Positions 47,023 through 61,230 are shown, counted from the stretch's first letter. The stretch: 64,000 nt of DNA from Lactarius indigo (GCA_025766275.1 JAFKAC010000194.1:1-64000); one strand, 5' to 3'. Numbers and translations: made by a program. Notes: generated from the sequence alone by a model not told the origin.

Positions 47023-48894
47023 GGTTCGGACCAGTCTATACTATACTCTATACTTGCAATCGCGGGCCACCGACTTCTTCCGATGGATCACTGGCGACTC
47101 CTTTGGGACAGTACGACGCGGTAGTCATCGGTGGAGGTACGTCTGTCTCCTCATCTTAGATTGAGGTTGAGGTGCTTAATGGCTGTTGGTTTTTAGGTCC
47201 TGATGGTTACGTGGCTGCGATCGAGGCAGCCCAGCTCGGTCTCTAAGCTCGTTTGTGCTTGCGTCGGCCACTTCTCCCGTCGCTTGTCTTATTCTCTTCT
47301 AGACCACATGTATCGAAAAGCGCGGAGCGCTAGACGGGACATACTTGAATGTCGGCTGCATCCAGGTGGTGCTCAATAACTCGTCTATCACTAAACACTC
47401 TATGATGTTAAGAAACGCGGTATCGATGGTGAGTCCTAAACTTCTCATTCCTTTTTTCGCTAATGTCAAAACATATTAAACTAGTAGAAGGTGTCAAACT
47501 GAACCTTCCGCAGATGCTCAAGGCGACATAAGACTCCGTGAACACGGAAGGCATCGAAATCCTCTTCAAGCAAAACAAAGCCGACTATATCAAGCGAACC
47601 GCCTCTTTCGTCCCCCAATGCCATCTCCGTACAGCTCATCGACGCGAGTCTACTATAGAAGCGAAGAACATCATCATTGTAACAAGGTCCGAAGTTGCTC
47701 CCTTCCTTGGTAGCGCCACTGAGATAGACGAACAACAGATCATCAGCTCGACTGATGCGCTTTTGTTGCAGAAGGTCCGAGAAGAGGGTTATGATTGGCA
47801 GCAGGATCATTGGACTGGAGATAGGGAGCATATGGAGTCGACTAGGCGCTGAAGCGACCATTATCGAATTATAGTATCGGTGGTCCGGGGATCGACGAGG
47901 AGATCTCGTGCGTTCCGCTTTTAACTTGCGGTGTTACTCTCTTTTGACGTATCACGGCGTGCTTAGGAAGCAGTTCCAGAATCGACGACCAAGCAAGTCT
48001 CAAGTTTAAATCGAGCACTAAGGTGCTCTCTGCAGAGAAAATGGACGGGAAAGTGGTCGTCACGGCAGAGGGTGCTAAGGACGGAAAGCAGGACTCAGTG
48101 CGTTACTATTTTACTTTATCTGGGAGAGAATTCACATGGTATGACAGCTCGAAGCAGACGTTATACTCGTTGCTGTCGGCTGCCAACCATACGTACAAGG
48201 CCCCGGCGTCGAAAATGTCGACTTGAAGTTGACTCGCGCGGGCGCATCATGATCGGCGACCATCAACACGAGCGTGCCGAACATCAAGTACATTGGCGAC
48301 GTTATATCCGGGCCAATACCCGCGCACAAGGCGGAAGAGGGGGGCATCACGGCGGTCGAGTACTACATCCACAGCGGCCATGGTCACGTGAACTACGGGA
48401 CGATCCCGAGCGTGGTGTACACGCACTCCGAGATTGCGTGGGTCAAGGAGACGGAGCAGGGACTCAAGACGGACTGCTGGAGTACAAGTCGGCCGGTTCC
48501 CATTCCTTGCTAACTCGCGGGCCGAGACGAACTTGGATACCGAAGGCCAGGTGAAGTTCCTTGTGGAGATGGAGACGGACAGGGACAGGATCCTCGACGC
48601 ACACATCATCGGTGCGTGTCGTGTTTTCCATATTTGGGGCAGAGTTGCTGAGTTTCGTGGGTCCTTGTGTGTTGATAGGTCCTAATGCTGGCGAGATGAT
48701 CACAGAGGGCGCGCTTGCGCTCGAATGTGATGCAAGCGCCGAGAGCATCGCAAGCACGACAAACGCACACGTATGTCCCTCCTTTCTCTTTTTCGCCCCA
48801 TCCTGCCTACAATACGTTCCCTTAGCCAACACTGTCCGAGGCGTTCCGCGAGGCAGCCCTGCAAGTGTCTTCTGGCAGTGCGATCCACTTCTAG
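47023..48894 (+). pseudogene. LPD1: Dihydrolipoyl dehydrogenase pseudogene, copy 4, leader split by transposons
   Basis: Its upstream leader ends at 25888 and resumes at 47023, after the transposon nest. Recognisable parts: [78 protein letters not shown] and the end SSGSAIHF with TAG at 48892-48894. It is dead: the first redox Cys is Tyr (TAC, 47342-47344), the second NAD-site segment is scrambled near 47790-47880, a TAA follows KAT near 47528, and several frame changes follow. Confidence 0.85.
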
Positions 48895-49972
48895 AGTGAG
48901 AGCAATGGTCAGTCTGTGTGAGAGGACTGCCGGGGTGCATCGCGTGCATACATATAAATCACATTTCCTCCGTCGGGTGTTTCACTACCCTGTATCTGGG
49001 GCACCTACGACACGAGGGCCATCTACACACAGCCTGAGCCAATACTAATCCCCACTTTACCTTTTTTTGCCTGTGGTACGTTACTTGCGGTCATGTGATT
49101 ACTGGCCAGTTCAAGGGCCGGTTTATCTTGGTTCAGTGCCATTGTTACAGTGTCGCTTTCCGAGTTGTCTCCCATAGATCTTATATTTCACCTCGCCATC
49201 TCTGGACCTTCTCGTCTGAGTGACAAAACTGACGTTTACTGCGTTTTCCTGGTGCTTATTTAGATGCCAAATGTTGTGTCAAAACGTGAGAGAACGTTTG
49301 AAAAGCCTATGCTTCTACTGTACAAGTCATTTTCATGCGCCGAGGATACTCCAGGATCATCGAGACATCCACGATAAGGTGGACAGGTGTCTTGAGTGTC
49401 TTTCATTTGTTGGAATTTGGTGAGTTCACGCGCGAGTTGTCTCGGCGTGGGATACTGCCCGCATCGGTGTCCGGCATCACCTGCACCTCATGTGCGGGTG
49501 TTCGCATGTGTGATCGTGTCGTCCATAGCGACTGTGATAAGGGACAATCCCTCAATCTTCTACTTAGTTGAGATGTTGTTCGTGTTCGTTTCTAACGGAG
49601 GGCGGATGCCCGTCTTCATTATTTCACATGTATGTAGACACATTATGCTACAGTCCTTACGATGTGTTTAAGAACGCTTCATGCGCTCCTGACACCCCAG
49701 TCGTTAACTGGGTGTGCCGGCCCGCTGCATTTCATCATCATCTCCTAGACTACTACATGTCACACACCGTAGCAACACATAATCCGGCTTCGTGGATCCG
49801 CGACTCCATAGCCTGTTTCGAAGAGATAAGGCTCTGTTCATGGATCAATGGTATTGATTCATCGCATTCTCGATTCGAGCACCATCACCACATAATACAA
49901 CTAGCGTACTACGATAAAACGGTCGGATAAGAAAGATGGTGTCACCGAAAAATATAGCCTTGCAGATACCCA

Positions 49973-52900
49973 TCACTCGTTCATTCGCTCCGATAGTAGT
50001 TCGACGATCTCTGTGTATTCATTTTCTTTGGCCTCGTCCAACGGAGTCATTCCATCGTTGCCGCGTGCGTTCACGTTCCCACCGTGCTTCAATAATAATT
50101 GCACGACTTTCAGATGTCCATTGAAGGCTGCATTGTGCAACGGAACCCGGTCAAGGTCATCGCGCGCATTGACTTCGGCATTGTGTTCAAGAAGTATCTC
50201 GGCAACCTCGAGACACCCATTGACTGCTGCAAGGTGCAGTGCGGTCGAATGATTGCCCAGCTGGGCTTCCAGGTCTACGCCACGGTCGAGTAGCCACCGC
50301 ACGACATCAGGCAAACCGGTTTCCGATGCACGATGTAGGGGGTTTCGTCGTAGTCATCCTGGATATTCAGATCGGTGCCATGCTCCAGTAGCAACCATAC
50401 AATCTCAACGTCCATTTTAGTGAATGCTGCCTGCCAGGGAGTCCCGTAGGAACCGCCCTTGTATTCACATGCTGCGGATGCTTTGAAAGCACGTGTTCGA
50501 CCAGAGCCCGGTTTCCAATCCGTACGGCGTAATATAAGGGGGTGCCTTTGGTTGTGCCGGGCTTTTCCCCGACATCGAGGGCCCATCAATGTTGTGGAGC
50601 CAGATCCATGTAGCGAAATGCGGCTTGTCTGCGTCGAGCAGTTCGTCGATAGCATCCTTCGCGTGCGACAAAACATTCTCGGACGTCACGTGGTCGGACC
50701 AGTGCTCTGCTGCGTATTGGCCAGGGGAAATCCCGTGATGCTGTCGCGGTCAACTCGCTCATCGAGCCGGAGGAGGACACCTAGAGACGCTTGCGCTAGA
50801 ATCGTGTGCGCAGACTCAGTCGAATATGGAATCGCGACTCCTCTCCGACACAACTTGCAAGCCGATTTGATGTCAGGAACTCTTTCACCGAGAAGTGCGA
50901 GAACTGAACCACCCGCGAACACCATCCATGACGACGGTCACCAAACTGGAGCATGCTGATAGCACCGCTTCTTCGTTGTCTTCCCACCGCCAATCTGCGT
51001 TCAACTTCGGGCCGCCGCGCGCGTTGAAGTCGATGGCCAGACTTCTGCAAGTTCTTCGACTCGAAGTGGACGAACAGCGACGTCAGGCATTGCAGTAGAC
51101 GATATGCATGATCTATGTTCGCTCGGCTGATTTCCCTTAGATCCGCTCGTATGTCTCGTCCAGGGATTTGGGTAATTCGTCCAGGATGTTGAGTACGCTC
51201 GATGGGAAACAGTGGCGTAATATCTCCAATTGACAAAATACCCATCGGAACCTGCGCCGAATCAATCTTCAGCGAGCACGACAACGGAGTAGCGATGGGC
51301 TTACATTCCATCAGCCTTGGTTGAAAGTCTTTCGACGACCAGGTCCCTTTCCTCCGCTCTCCATCGACGCATCCTCGAGTCCGAGTGAACAACCGAGTTG
51401 ACATAGCTCGCGATATCCGCGTTCTGTCCGCTTTCATCATGAAGTGATATCCGGTGGGCTGCCAGTGGCTGGAGAGCATTACGGATGTCGATCTCGGGTC
51501 GACTCGTGATACACATATGCAAGTTCGAAAGTTTCAACCCGACGAGATCCTTGACAAGTCGCAGGACCTTTTCGCGAGGTGATAGCACCCCTGATGTGTT
51601 GACACATTCGTCGACCGCGTCCAAGATGAGGTAGATTGGTGTTTGTCCAGTGCTACGAGCATGGTCTTGAGGCACTGCGCAAGTGCGTCCTCATTTGGCT
51701 GTACTGATCCCTGACGATGAGCGGAGTACAAGTCATGAAGAATGTCGCAGTATACATCGGACTGATGAGAGAGCTGGATGAGAAGAGAGCAGAGCAGAGC
51801 ACGGGAATCCTGCTTTGGTGTCCTTGAAGTCAAAATAGAAGTAGGCCATCGATGCGAACCCTTTGCAGACGTCTTCTATATCTCGGATGATCACGGAGCT
51901 GGACGAAATCAAAAACTTGAGCGCAAATATAGACGCAATTCGTCAGGGAGAAACGAACCTAAGAATACTTTTTCCCGAGCCCGCTAAGGGACAACAGGAA
52001 GGTGTTAGTATGAATTCGGTCGGAGAGCAATGGACGTACGTTTTCCATGAACCCACAACAGGCAGCCATCAGCCCTCCAACGGTTGAAGGCGTCACCTCG
52101 AGTGAGCCATGCTGCGGTACCCTCGTATGGGCACCGCAAGCAGTGTTGTAATTGATGGATGGATCGGGGGGAGAGATCCAGTTTCGGAGTTCACGTCGAA
52201 GCTGGTTACCTGTGAAGTACGTGAGCAGCCGCGGCTAATGTCAGTATGTAAATCACTGACGGTTCATATCGTCTACGGTATTCATGATCCGTTGCATTGC
52301 TGCGGTTCTTTCCTTCCCTCCTAGGAAAGCCGAAGTATGAGGATGGTGCGTAGATCATATACGCACGGAATGACACACCGTCAACGATTAGCTTCACGAC
52401 ACCTTGGACCCTTCCGTCGACACCTGGACCCTTTCGTCGATACCTTGGACCCTTTCGTCAACACTTGGACCCTCTCGTAAACACCTTGGACCCTCTCGTC
52501 GACCCATGGACCACCTCGTCGACGCCCTGCACTCTTTCGTCAACACCCCGGACCCTTTCGTCGACACCCTCCACCTTCCCGTTGACGTCTTGCACCCCCT
52601 TGCCGACGCCTTCACCTCGTAATCCACACTATGCGTCAGCCTCAGGAGTTCCGCAGTCGCCATTCGGGCTTCTTCTTGCGTCAATTTGTCGAGTCTCTCC
52701 AACGCGTCCTCAATATCTCGTCTTCCAACAAGCTTTTTGAAGAATTTCTCTGAATAAAGTCTAATGAAATAAATCGGTGTATAATTGGAGAATAACGTAC
52801 TCGCTCTCCCTTGTCTGATCTCCTTGGTAGCTATCGCGAAAATAGACAGCACCTCGACCATAATCATCACCACAATGTCTGTCATAGCTGTCGTCTGTGG

Positions 52901-53440
52901 AACTTCTGTGTAGGCTCGAGCCGTTTGAAGAAGTTCTCGATGCGCTCGAAGATGTCGATGAGAACATCGTGGCTGGCAGCAACATCCTTGGACGCCTGAT
53001 CGAGCTGTCACGATTGTCCATAGGGTGAAGTCGACGAAATACTCACCAAGAGCAAAACTCCAATTCCGGCAAAGATCACCTTGGCGGAGAGAAAACCTAG
53101 AACATGAGAGTGAGCGCGCAGATTTGGGACAAGGCAGCCTCCAGATAGTCACCAAACCAACGCCCTCACCGAGCGTAGCGGAGAACGCGTAAAGCACGTT
53201 CACGGTCGGATTAAGCCACTTTGTCAACCTCTCATCATCCCGCCGAGACTGATCGAACTCCTCGACCTGGGCTCTAAGCACGATGAGAATTGCATCGGGA
53301 GAGTTGCAAGTCTTGAGCTGGGTGGCTAAGGGGTGAGAGGTGATGTCTTGTCCTGTTCGCTTTTTGTAGGCTTTGACGGCAGTTTGGAAGATAGAGTCGA
53401 AGTTGGAGGAAGAGGTGGTTGGGAGAGGGGACTGAGACAT
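49973..53440 (-). pseudogene. NLR copy 4 (Goodbye-NACHT-ankyrin), frameshifted
   Basis: ATG at 53440 (MSQSPLPTTSSSNFDSIFQT), expected stop at 49973-49975. The Goodbye domain exon is intact and the microexon P-loop is preserved near 51959-51983. Frame breaks are scattered through the exons (for example near 53085, 52915, 52620, 51650, 51140, 51040, 50815, 50725 and 50335). The linker lacks the VDHRVAVIND block, because the repeat array joins directly to KLIVDG. The ankyrin region is otherwise close to the intact copy. Confidence 0.8.
52397..52610 (-). repeat. 21-bp heptad repeat, NLR copy 4
   Basis: About ten units, several of them 19-20 bp, so the array itself shifts frame. The left side is fused to the end of the linker exon. 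Confidence 0.8.
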
Positions 53441-53869
53441 GGTGTAGCCGTATGTCGATTTGGGCTGAGAGGAGAGGAGAGACGACCGGATGACCTGTGA
53501 CTGTGATTAAATGGAGAGAGCTGAGGCAGGACGCGGACGAGGCACAGCCTCGTGTACTGCAAAATATTCGGGTGATCTGGATAAGGATGATAGACGCGCT
53601 ACCGACGTGATAACAATAAATACGGCAACTTGATGGCATCGTGGTGGATGCGGTGTGGATAGGGAAATAGTTCGAGTTGAAAGAAGTAAGGACTGTCGTC
53701 GACGGCAATGACTCGGGGCTCATACTAGCCGTCGGATACCTGGCATATGTACAACATGACAAGGCCCAAATAATATGGGACTAACCAAAGGGCTGGTCTA
53801 TAATTAATTTTTCCTGTGTGCGATATGTAGCACTACAACACGGTTATACCGGCGTCCAATGTCCGGAAC

Positions 53870-55348
53870 AATCTCAATACGAGACACCTTAGGGATCGGT
53901 TGTGGCTCAAGTTAACGGGGCTTTCACCCCCATATTTCTTGCGCTATCACCTTGAGCAATGCGTTTGTTGAGTTTGGAGTATGTAAGTATATAAGCTCTT
54001 CCTCAATTGTGAAGGACGGTAGTATGTTCAAAAGTCGGTCCAAGTCGGGCATCCCAAGACTCGAAACCTATCGAGCCCAGAGAAAGCCAACGTCTAAAAT
54101 GTCGAGGGGCGAGTAGCCATCAAGCAGCGAGATTGTACGGGCCACGTTCCGCGTCTTTGTAATCAGCCGGTGCCGGAGGATAGACGACCCGGATAAGGAG
54201 GAGAGACGCATGGGAGCCGCTTGTGCTGGACATAACTACCTCGACGCCATGAGGAAGTTACAGAATCTGATACCTTGCGATGATGTCGGAAATGCCGCGA
54301 CCCGTAGCACTGCACGAAACACGGAGCACGGATATGTCAGCTGAGTTAGAGACCTTGATATTGGTTGCCGAAATTACAGACGAAGAGAGGCGCGGCTTGC
54401 AGTTGGTAGCTCGCGCGCTGGAAGACGGTAGTGCGAAAGCTGCCGCCGGAAAGTCTCGGCGCGATCTCAGGCTCGTAGCTCGTGGTCCCGTCGACGGAAG
54501 CGACCCAGGGACCCGTGAACGGGTGATGGTGTGGGCGACCTGTGCACGAGCTTCTTCCAGGACTCTTCCGAGCCATACACAATGCACACGTACAGGTTGT
54601 GGAGAACATAGGCATATACTGGACGGAGCCGTCGTCGTCGGTCATATGGTCACTTTTGCCGGCGCCGAAATCACCGTTGGCGAGAACTGACCTCGCATGT
54701 GCCGAGCTGCGCGAACACATACTGTACCTTTTGTATTCTCTCGGGGAGGCTCGGTCATATGATGTCGGCAGAAAGTCCAGGTGGCTAAGGGTGTATCGGA
54801 GGCGAGTAACCAGTCGTCCGTGCCCGGCGACCGGCGGCCAGTGTTGCCGAAGATGCGCGGGGTCTGATGCTTACACCGAAATTGAGCCTGGAGTCGAGAT
54901 GGGTCGAATTTTATCCCCGTCGTCAACTTATACGACAGTGAAGGTGGCGTCGACGCTGTCGATGCGGTGTTTGGTTTGAACATGAACGCGGCCAAATCTC
55001 TTGGGCACGGGTACTGCCTGGAAATCTCGGCCCTGAATCCCCAAGCATGTTCTGGTCCGTCGCAGAAAGTGCGTGGGTAAATTTGTTGTACAGCCAGCGC
55101 ACGAACGACTGTGGCTCGGCATAGTCACGGCTCTCCTAATCCAGCCTCGCTGCAGCATATTGGGGTGCATTCACGGCGTCTCCCACTACATGGGCGGGGA
55201 AGCAATGTGTTTTTCTGGCGCCACAATTAGCACATGGATGTGCTGCACCGTGGGAAGCGCATAGCAACAGGGCAGACAATGAGAGCCTCGTTTGAGTGCC
55301 AGTAGAGCTGATATGACGCATTGAGAGCATTTTCTGGGTCAAGGACAC
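53870..55348 (-). pseudogene. Conserved unidentified block X, copy 4
   Basis: Same block as at 23860-25365, with FVRWLYNKFTHALSATD (near 55110-55060), a DATFTVV stretch, HGRLVTRLRYTLSHLDF (near 54810-54760) and SVQYMPMFSTTCTC (near 54640-54590). The codon equivalent to the MTQQ start is TTG here. An insertion of about 100 bp relative to copy 3 lies near 55200-55310. Confidence 0.4.
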
Positions 55349-55489
55349 GCCATTGAGTGTCAGTGTGTTACTACCACGGGCAAATGAGACGGAAGAGGAA
55401 TGAAGCTAGTGAGGGTTGTAGTATCCAGACCAGGGTTGTATCTGGATGCAGAGCGACAAGCTCAGGAGAGGGGCCGCGCTCTAAATAAG

Positions 55490-57285
55490 TACAATATTAT
55501 GTAATGTAGGATCTGTGAGTTGTGAGTTTGGATGACGCACTCACTCATCTTAGACTGAAGGCGAGGCGCATAACGTTGGTTTGTAGGTCCCGTGGCTGCG
55601 ATCAAGGCAGCCCAGCTTGGTCTCAAAGTCTGTTCGTGGCGTCGACCGCTTATCCCGTTGCTCATCTCGTTCTTCACTAGACCGCACGCATATAGACCGC
55701 ACGCATATAAAAGCGTGGAATGCTAGGTGGGACGCACTTGAACGTCGGCTGTATTCTTTCCAAGGCGATGCTTAACAACTCGCAAATCTGCCACCAAACA
55801 CTCCATGATATCAAGAAACGTGGCATCGACGGTGCATCGTTAACTTCTTCCAATGCCATTTTTCACTGACTTTTTAAAAAAAAAAAAAAACCGGTCGAAG
55901 ACGTCAAACTGAATCCTCCGAAGGTGCTCAAAGCGAAGGAAGACTCCGTCGATAGCTTCACAAAGAGTATCGAAATCCTCTTCAAGGTGAACAAAGTCGA
56001 CTACATCATCAAAGTAACTGCCTCTTCCCAATACCATCTCCGTGCAGATCGGCGGCGGCGGCGAGTCTACCATGGAAGCGAAGAGCATTATGATTGCGAT
56101 AGGGTCCGTGATTGCACCCTTCCCCGATGGCGCCATCGAGATAGACAGCCAACAGATCGTCAGCTCGACTGGTGCGCTTTCACTGCAGAAGGTCAATGAA
56201 AGGGTGGTAATCATTGACGGCAGCACCGTTAGACTGGAGATGGGCAGAGTATGGAGTCGACCAAGATCATTGGCAGCGTAGGCACTGACGAGGAGATCTC
56301 GTGCGTTCCCTCGATTTCGCTTGTGGTGTCGCTGTCCTCTAACATATCACGGTGTGCTAAGGAAGCAGTTCCAGAACGCTATGACGAAGCAAGGTCTCAA
56401 GTTCAAATTGAGTACCAAAGCACTCTCCTCAGAGAAGAAGGATAGGAAGGTGGTCGTCACGACAGAGGCTGGTAAGGACGGCATGCATGACTCGGTGCGT
56501 CACTCTCAATTTACTTGATCTGTGAGAAAATTTACATAGTATGAGGCAGCTAGAAACAGACGTTGTACTCGTTGCCGTTGGCCGCCGACCATATATCCAA
56601 GACCTCGGCCTCGAAAATGTCGGTGTCGAAGTCGACTCGCGCGGGCGCATCGCGACCGACGACCAGTTCAACACAAGCGTTCCGAAAATCAAGCACATCG
56701 GCGACGTAACCTTTGGACCGATGCTCGCGCACAAGGCTGAGGAAGAGGGCATCGCGGCGGTGGAGTACATCCATCGCGGCCATGGTCACGTGAACTACGG
56801 GACGATCCCTAGCGTGGTGTACATGTACATGCACCCCGAGGTTGCGTGGTCGAGAAGACGGGCAGCGTGAAGTAGTACAAGGTTGGCCGATTCCAGTTCC
56901 TTGCTAACTTGCGGGCCAAGACGAACTTGGATACCGAAGGCCGGGTCAAGCTCCTCATAAAGGTGGAGACAGACCGGATCCTCGGGTGCACACCATCTGT
57001 GGGTGTGCTATTTTCCGCACTTAGGACTGAGTTGCCGAATTTCATGCCCCCTTGTGCGTTGATAGGTCCAAATGCTGGCGCGATGATCGCAGAGGGCATG
57101 CTTGCGCTCGAATACGGTGCGAACACAGAGGGCATCGCACGCACGACACACACGTATGTCCCTCCTTTCCCATTTCTTCGACGCCCCGTCCTGACCACGA
57201 CTTTCCCTTCTCTCAGCCAATGCTGTCCGAGGCGTTTCGCAAAGCCGCCACAGGAAGGATCGTCGAGACATCCACGGTAGGGTAG
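55490..57285 (+). pseudogene. LPD1: Dihydrolipoyl dehydrogenase pseudogene, copy 5
   Basis: The leader and first FAD exon are largely lost. What remains includes [32 protein letters not shown] (first redox Cys changed to His, CAC at 55735-55737), [76 protein letters not shown] and [20 protein letters not shown]. The 3' end is fused to spacer ([19 protein letters not shown]), the same deletion as in copy 1, suggesting the two copies share a more recent ancestor. Confidence 0.85.
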
Positions 57286-57539
57286 ACAGGGGTCTTTGGT
57301 GTTTTTTATTCCTTGCGCTATACACCGTAGCAACCCATTAACCGGTTTCATGCATCCGCAGATTCCATAGCACGTTTCAAGGAGGTAACGCTCTGTTGCT
57401 GGATCAATGGTATTTGATTCATCACATTCTCCAACTTAAGCACCATAAGTGTATGATACAACTAACGTACTACAATAAATCATTCGTGTAAGACATGATA
57501 AAAAGCCGTCACCCAAACGAATAGCCTCGTAGATACCCA
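57286..57539. other. Shortened DLD/NLR spacer
   Basis: Only the NLR-proximal part of the conserved spacer remains (caacccattaaccgg..., gatcaatggtatttgattc). The missing part was removed with the 3' end of DLD copy 5. Confidence 0.6.
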
Positions 57540-60500
57540 TCACTCGTTCGTTTGCTCGGATAGTAATTTGACGATCTCCGTGTATCCTCGCGATTTGGCC
57601 TCGTCCGACGGAGTCTTGCCGTCGTTACCGCGCGCGTTCACGTTCCCACCGTGCTTCGATAGTAATCGCACGACTTCCAGATGTCCTTGCAAGGCTGCAT
57701 CGTGCAACGGGACCCGGCCCCGCCTATCGCGCGCGTTGACCTCGGCATTGTACTCAAGAAGTATCTCGACAACCTCGAGACTTCCATTGGACGCTGCAAA
57801 GTGCAGTGCAGTCGATCGATCTTCCGCCTGGGCTTCGAGGTCCACGCCACGGTCGAGTAGCCACCGCACAACATCAAGGAAACCGACGACCGATGCGCGA
57901 TGCAGTGGAGTTTCGTCGCCGTAGCCCCGGATATCCAGATGGGCGCCATTCTCCAGTAGCAACCATACAATCTCGACGTCCCCTTTGTGAAGTGCTGCGT
58001 GCAAGGGAGTCCCGTAGAAACCACCCTTGGCGTTGAGGTCCTGCGGGCGCTTCGAAAGCACGTGTTCTACCAGGGCCCGATCCCCAATCCGTACGGCGTA
58101 ATATAAGGGGGACCCTTTTGGTTGTCCTGGGCTTTTCCCGGTCATCGAGGGCCCATCAACGTTGTGGAGCCAGACCCATGCAGCGAAATGTGGCTTGTCT
58201 GCGTCAAGCAGTTCGCCGATCCCATCCTTCGCGTGCGATAAAACATTCTCGAATTTGACGTGGTCGGGCCAGTGCATTGCTGCATATCGGGCCAGGGGAA
58301 CTCCCCTGATGCTGTCGTGGTCAACTTGCTTATCAAGTCGGAGGAGGACACCTAGAGACGCTTGCGCTAGAATCGTGTGCGCAGACTCAAGTCGAATATG
58401 GAATCGCGACTCCTCTCCGACACAACTTGCAAGCCGATTTGATGTAAGGAACTCTTTCACCGAGAAGTGCGAGAACTGAACCACCCGCGAACCACCATCC
58501 ATGACGATGGTCACCAAACTGGAGCATGCTGATAGCACCGCTTCTTCGTTATCTTCCCACCGCCAATCCGCGTTCAACTTCGGGCCGCCACGCGCGTTGA
58601 AGTCGATGGCCAGAACTTCTGCAAGTTCTTCGACTCGAAGTGGACGAACGGCCACGGTCAGGCATTGCAGTAGACGATAGGCGTGATCTCTGTTAGCCCG
58701 GCTGATCTCCCTTAGAATCCGTTCGTATGTCTCGTCCAGGGACTCGGGTAATTGCTCGAGGATGTTGAGGACGCTGGATGGGAAGCAGTGACGTAATATC
58801 TCCAATTGACAGAATACCCATCGGAACCTGCGCCGAATCTTTGTTCAGCGTGCACGACAACGGAGTAGTGACGGGCTTACATTCCATCAGCCTTGGTTGA
58901 GAGTCTTTCGACGACCAGGTCCCTTTCCTCCGCTCTCCATCGACGCATCCTCGAGTCCGAGTAAACAACCGAGCTAACAAAGTTTGCGATATCCGCGTTC
59001 TGTCCGCTTTCATTGTGAAGTGAGATCCGGTGGGCTGCCAGTGGCTCGAGGGCATTATGGATGTCGATCTCGGGTCGACTGGTGATACACATATGCAAGT
59101 TCGAAAGTTTCAACTCGATGAGATCCTTGACAAGTCGCAGGACCTTTTCGCGAGGTGATGGCACCCCTGATGTGTTGAGGCATTCGTCAACGGCATCTAA
59201 GATGAGGTAGATTGGTGTTTGTCCGAGGGCCACGAGCATGGTCTTGAGGCATTGCGCGAGCGCGTTGTCATTTGGCTGTACTGATCCCCGACGGTGCGCA
59301 GAGTACAAGTCACGAAGAATGTCGCAGTAAGCGTCGGACTGATCGGAAAGCTGGATGAGAAGAGAGCAGAGCAGAGCGCGGGAGTCCTGCTTTGAGGTGT
59401 CCTTGAAGTCAAAATAGAAGTAGGCCATCGACGCGAACCCGGCATTGCAGATGTCTTCTATATCTCGGATGATCACGGAGCTGGACGAAATCACAGCTTG
59501 AGCGTGACTATAGACGCAATTCGTCATGAAGAAACGAACCTGAGAATACTTTTGCCTGAGCCCGCTAAGGGACAGGAAGGTGTTAGTATGAATTCGGTCG
59601 GAGATCAAGGGACGTACGTTTTCCATGAACCCACAACAGGCAGCCATCAGCCCTCCAACGGTTGAAGGCGTCGCCTCGAGTGAGCCATGTTGCGGTACCC
59701 TCGTGGTGGGCACCGCAAGCGGTGTTGTAATTGATGGACGGATCGGGGGGGGATCCAGTTTCGGAGGTCACGTCGAAGCTGGTTGCCTGTTAAGTATGTG
59801 AGCGACGGCGGCTAAGAACAGCGGGCGCTGGGGAGATCACTGACGGCTCATATCGTCTACGGTGTTCACGATCTGTTGTATTGCTGCACTTCTTTGCTTC
59901 CCTTCTAAGCAAGCCAAAGTATGAGAACGTCGCGTAGAATAGATAAGCAGAATCACAAACCATCGAGGATTAGCTTGACATCGTCGTTGATGACTGCCAC
60001 CCTATGATCGACTTGTTTCACTCCGTCATTGACTGCCTGCACATTTTGGTCAACGCGTTGGACCCCCTCCCCGACGCCCTGGACTCTCTCATCGACACCC
60101 TGGACTCTTCCATCGACGCCCTGGACTCTTTCGTTGACGCCCTGGACTCTTTCATCGACACCCTGGATTCTTTCGTCGACGCCTTGGACCCTCTTGTCAA
60201 CACCATGCACCCTCTCATCGATGCCATGTACCCTCCCGTCGACGCCCCGGACTCTTTCGTCGACGTCTTGGACTCGTTCACCGACGCCTTGAACTCTTTC
60301 GTCGACGCCCTGGACCCTTTCGTCGACACACTCCACCTTCCCGTCGACGTCTTGCACCCCCTTCTTGACACCTCCACCTGGAAACCAACGCCCATCACCT
60401 TGTCGTCCATACTATGCGTCAACCTCAGGACTTCTGCGGTCGCCATCCGCGCCTCATCTTGTGTCAATCTGTCCAGTTTCTGCAGCGCGTCCTCGATATC

Positions 60501-61230
60501 TCGTCTTCCAACTAACTTTTTGAAGAATTTCTCTGAATAAAATCTAAGGAGATAGATCAGAGAATAACTGGAGAATAACGCACTCGCTCTCCCTTGTCTG
60601 ATTTCCTTGGTCGCTATCGCGAAGATAGACAACACCTCCACCATGATCTTTACTATAACATCCGTCATTGCTGCTGTCTGCGGAACTTCGGTGTAGGCCT
60701 CAAGTCGTTTGAAAAAGTTCTCTATGCGCTCGAAGATGTCGATGAGAATGTCGTGGCTGGCAGAAACATCCTTGGATGCCTGAATGATCGGGCTGTCACA
60801 AGGGTCTGCAAGGTGTGCTAAACGGAGATACCCACCAAGAGCAAGACTCCAATTCCAGCAAATATCACTTGGCGGGCGAGAACACCTGTAAAACGAAGGT
60901 GAGAGCACAAATCGCGGAACGAGGCATTCTCCCAATACTCACCAAACCAACGCCCTCACCGAGTGTAGCGGAGAATGCGTAAAGCACGTTTACCGTCGGA
61001 TTAAGCCACTTTGTCAACCTCTCGTCATCTCTCCGAGACTGCTCGAACTCCTCAACCTGGGCTTTGAGCACGGCGAGAATTGCATCGGGAGTGTCGCAGG
61101 TCTTGAGCCAGGCGGCTAAGGGATGAGATGTGATGTCGTGCCCCGTTTGCTTTTTGTAGGCCTTGAAGGCAGTTTTGAAGATAGCGTCGAAGTTGGAGGA
61201 AGAGGTGGTTGGGAGTGGGGACTGAGACAT
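57540..61230 (-). pseudogene. NLR copy 5 (Goodbye-NACHT-ankyrin), long heptad linker
   Basis: ATG at 61230, stop at 57540-57542. NACHT and ankyrin exons (57540-58793, 58865-59500 region) are open, with Walker A near 59541-59565 and LILDAVDEC near 59200. Breaks: one base missing in the FSPAK exon (about 60870), one at about 60370 (GFQVEGVKKG becomes GFQVEVSRRG) and two in a poly-C/G run near 59750 (WISPPDPS). All three lie in homopolymers or near-homopolymers, so this copy could be intact in the living genome. It has the longest heptad linker. Confidence 0.8.
60057..60380 (-). repeat. Expanded 21-bp heptad repeat, NLR copy 5
   Basis: About fifteen units in one open frame (for example GVDERVQ, GVNERVQ, GVDGRVQ, GVDKRVQ, GIDERVH). 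This is the longest array in the window. Confidence 0.85.
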
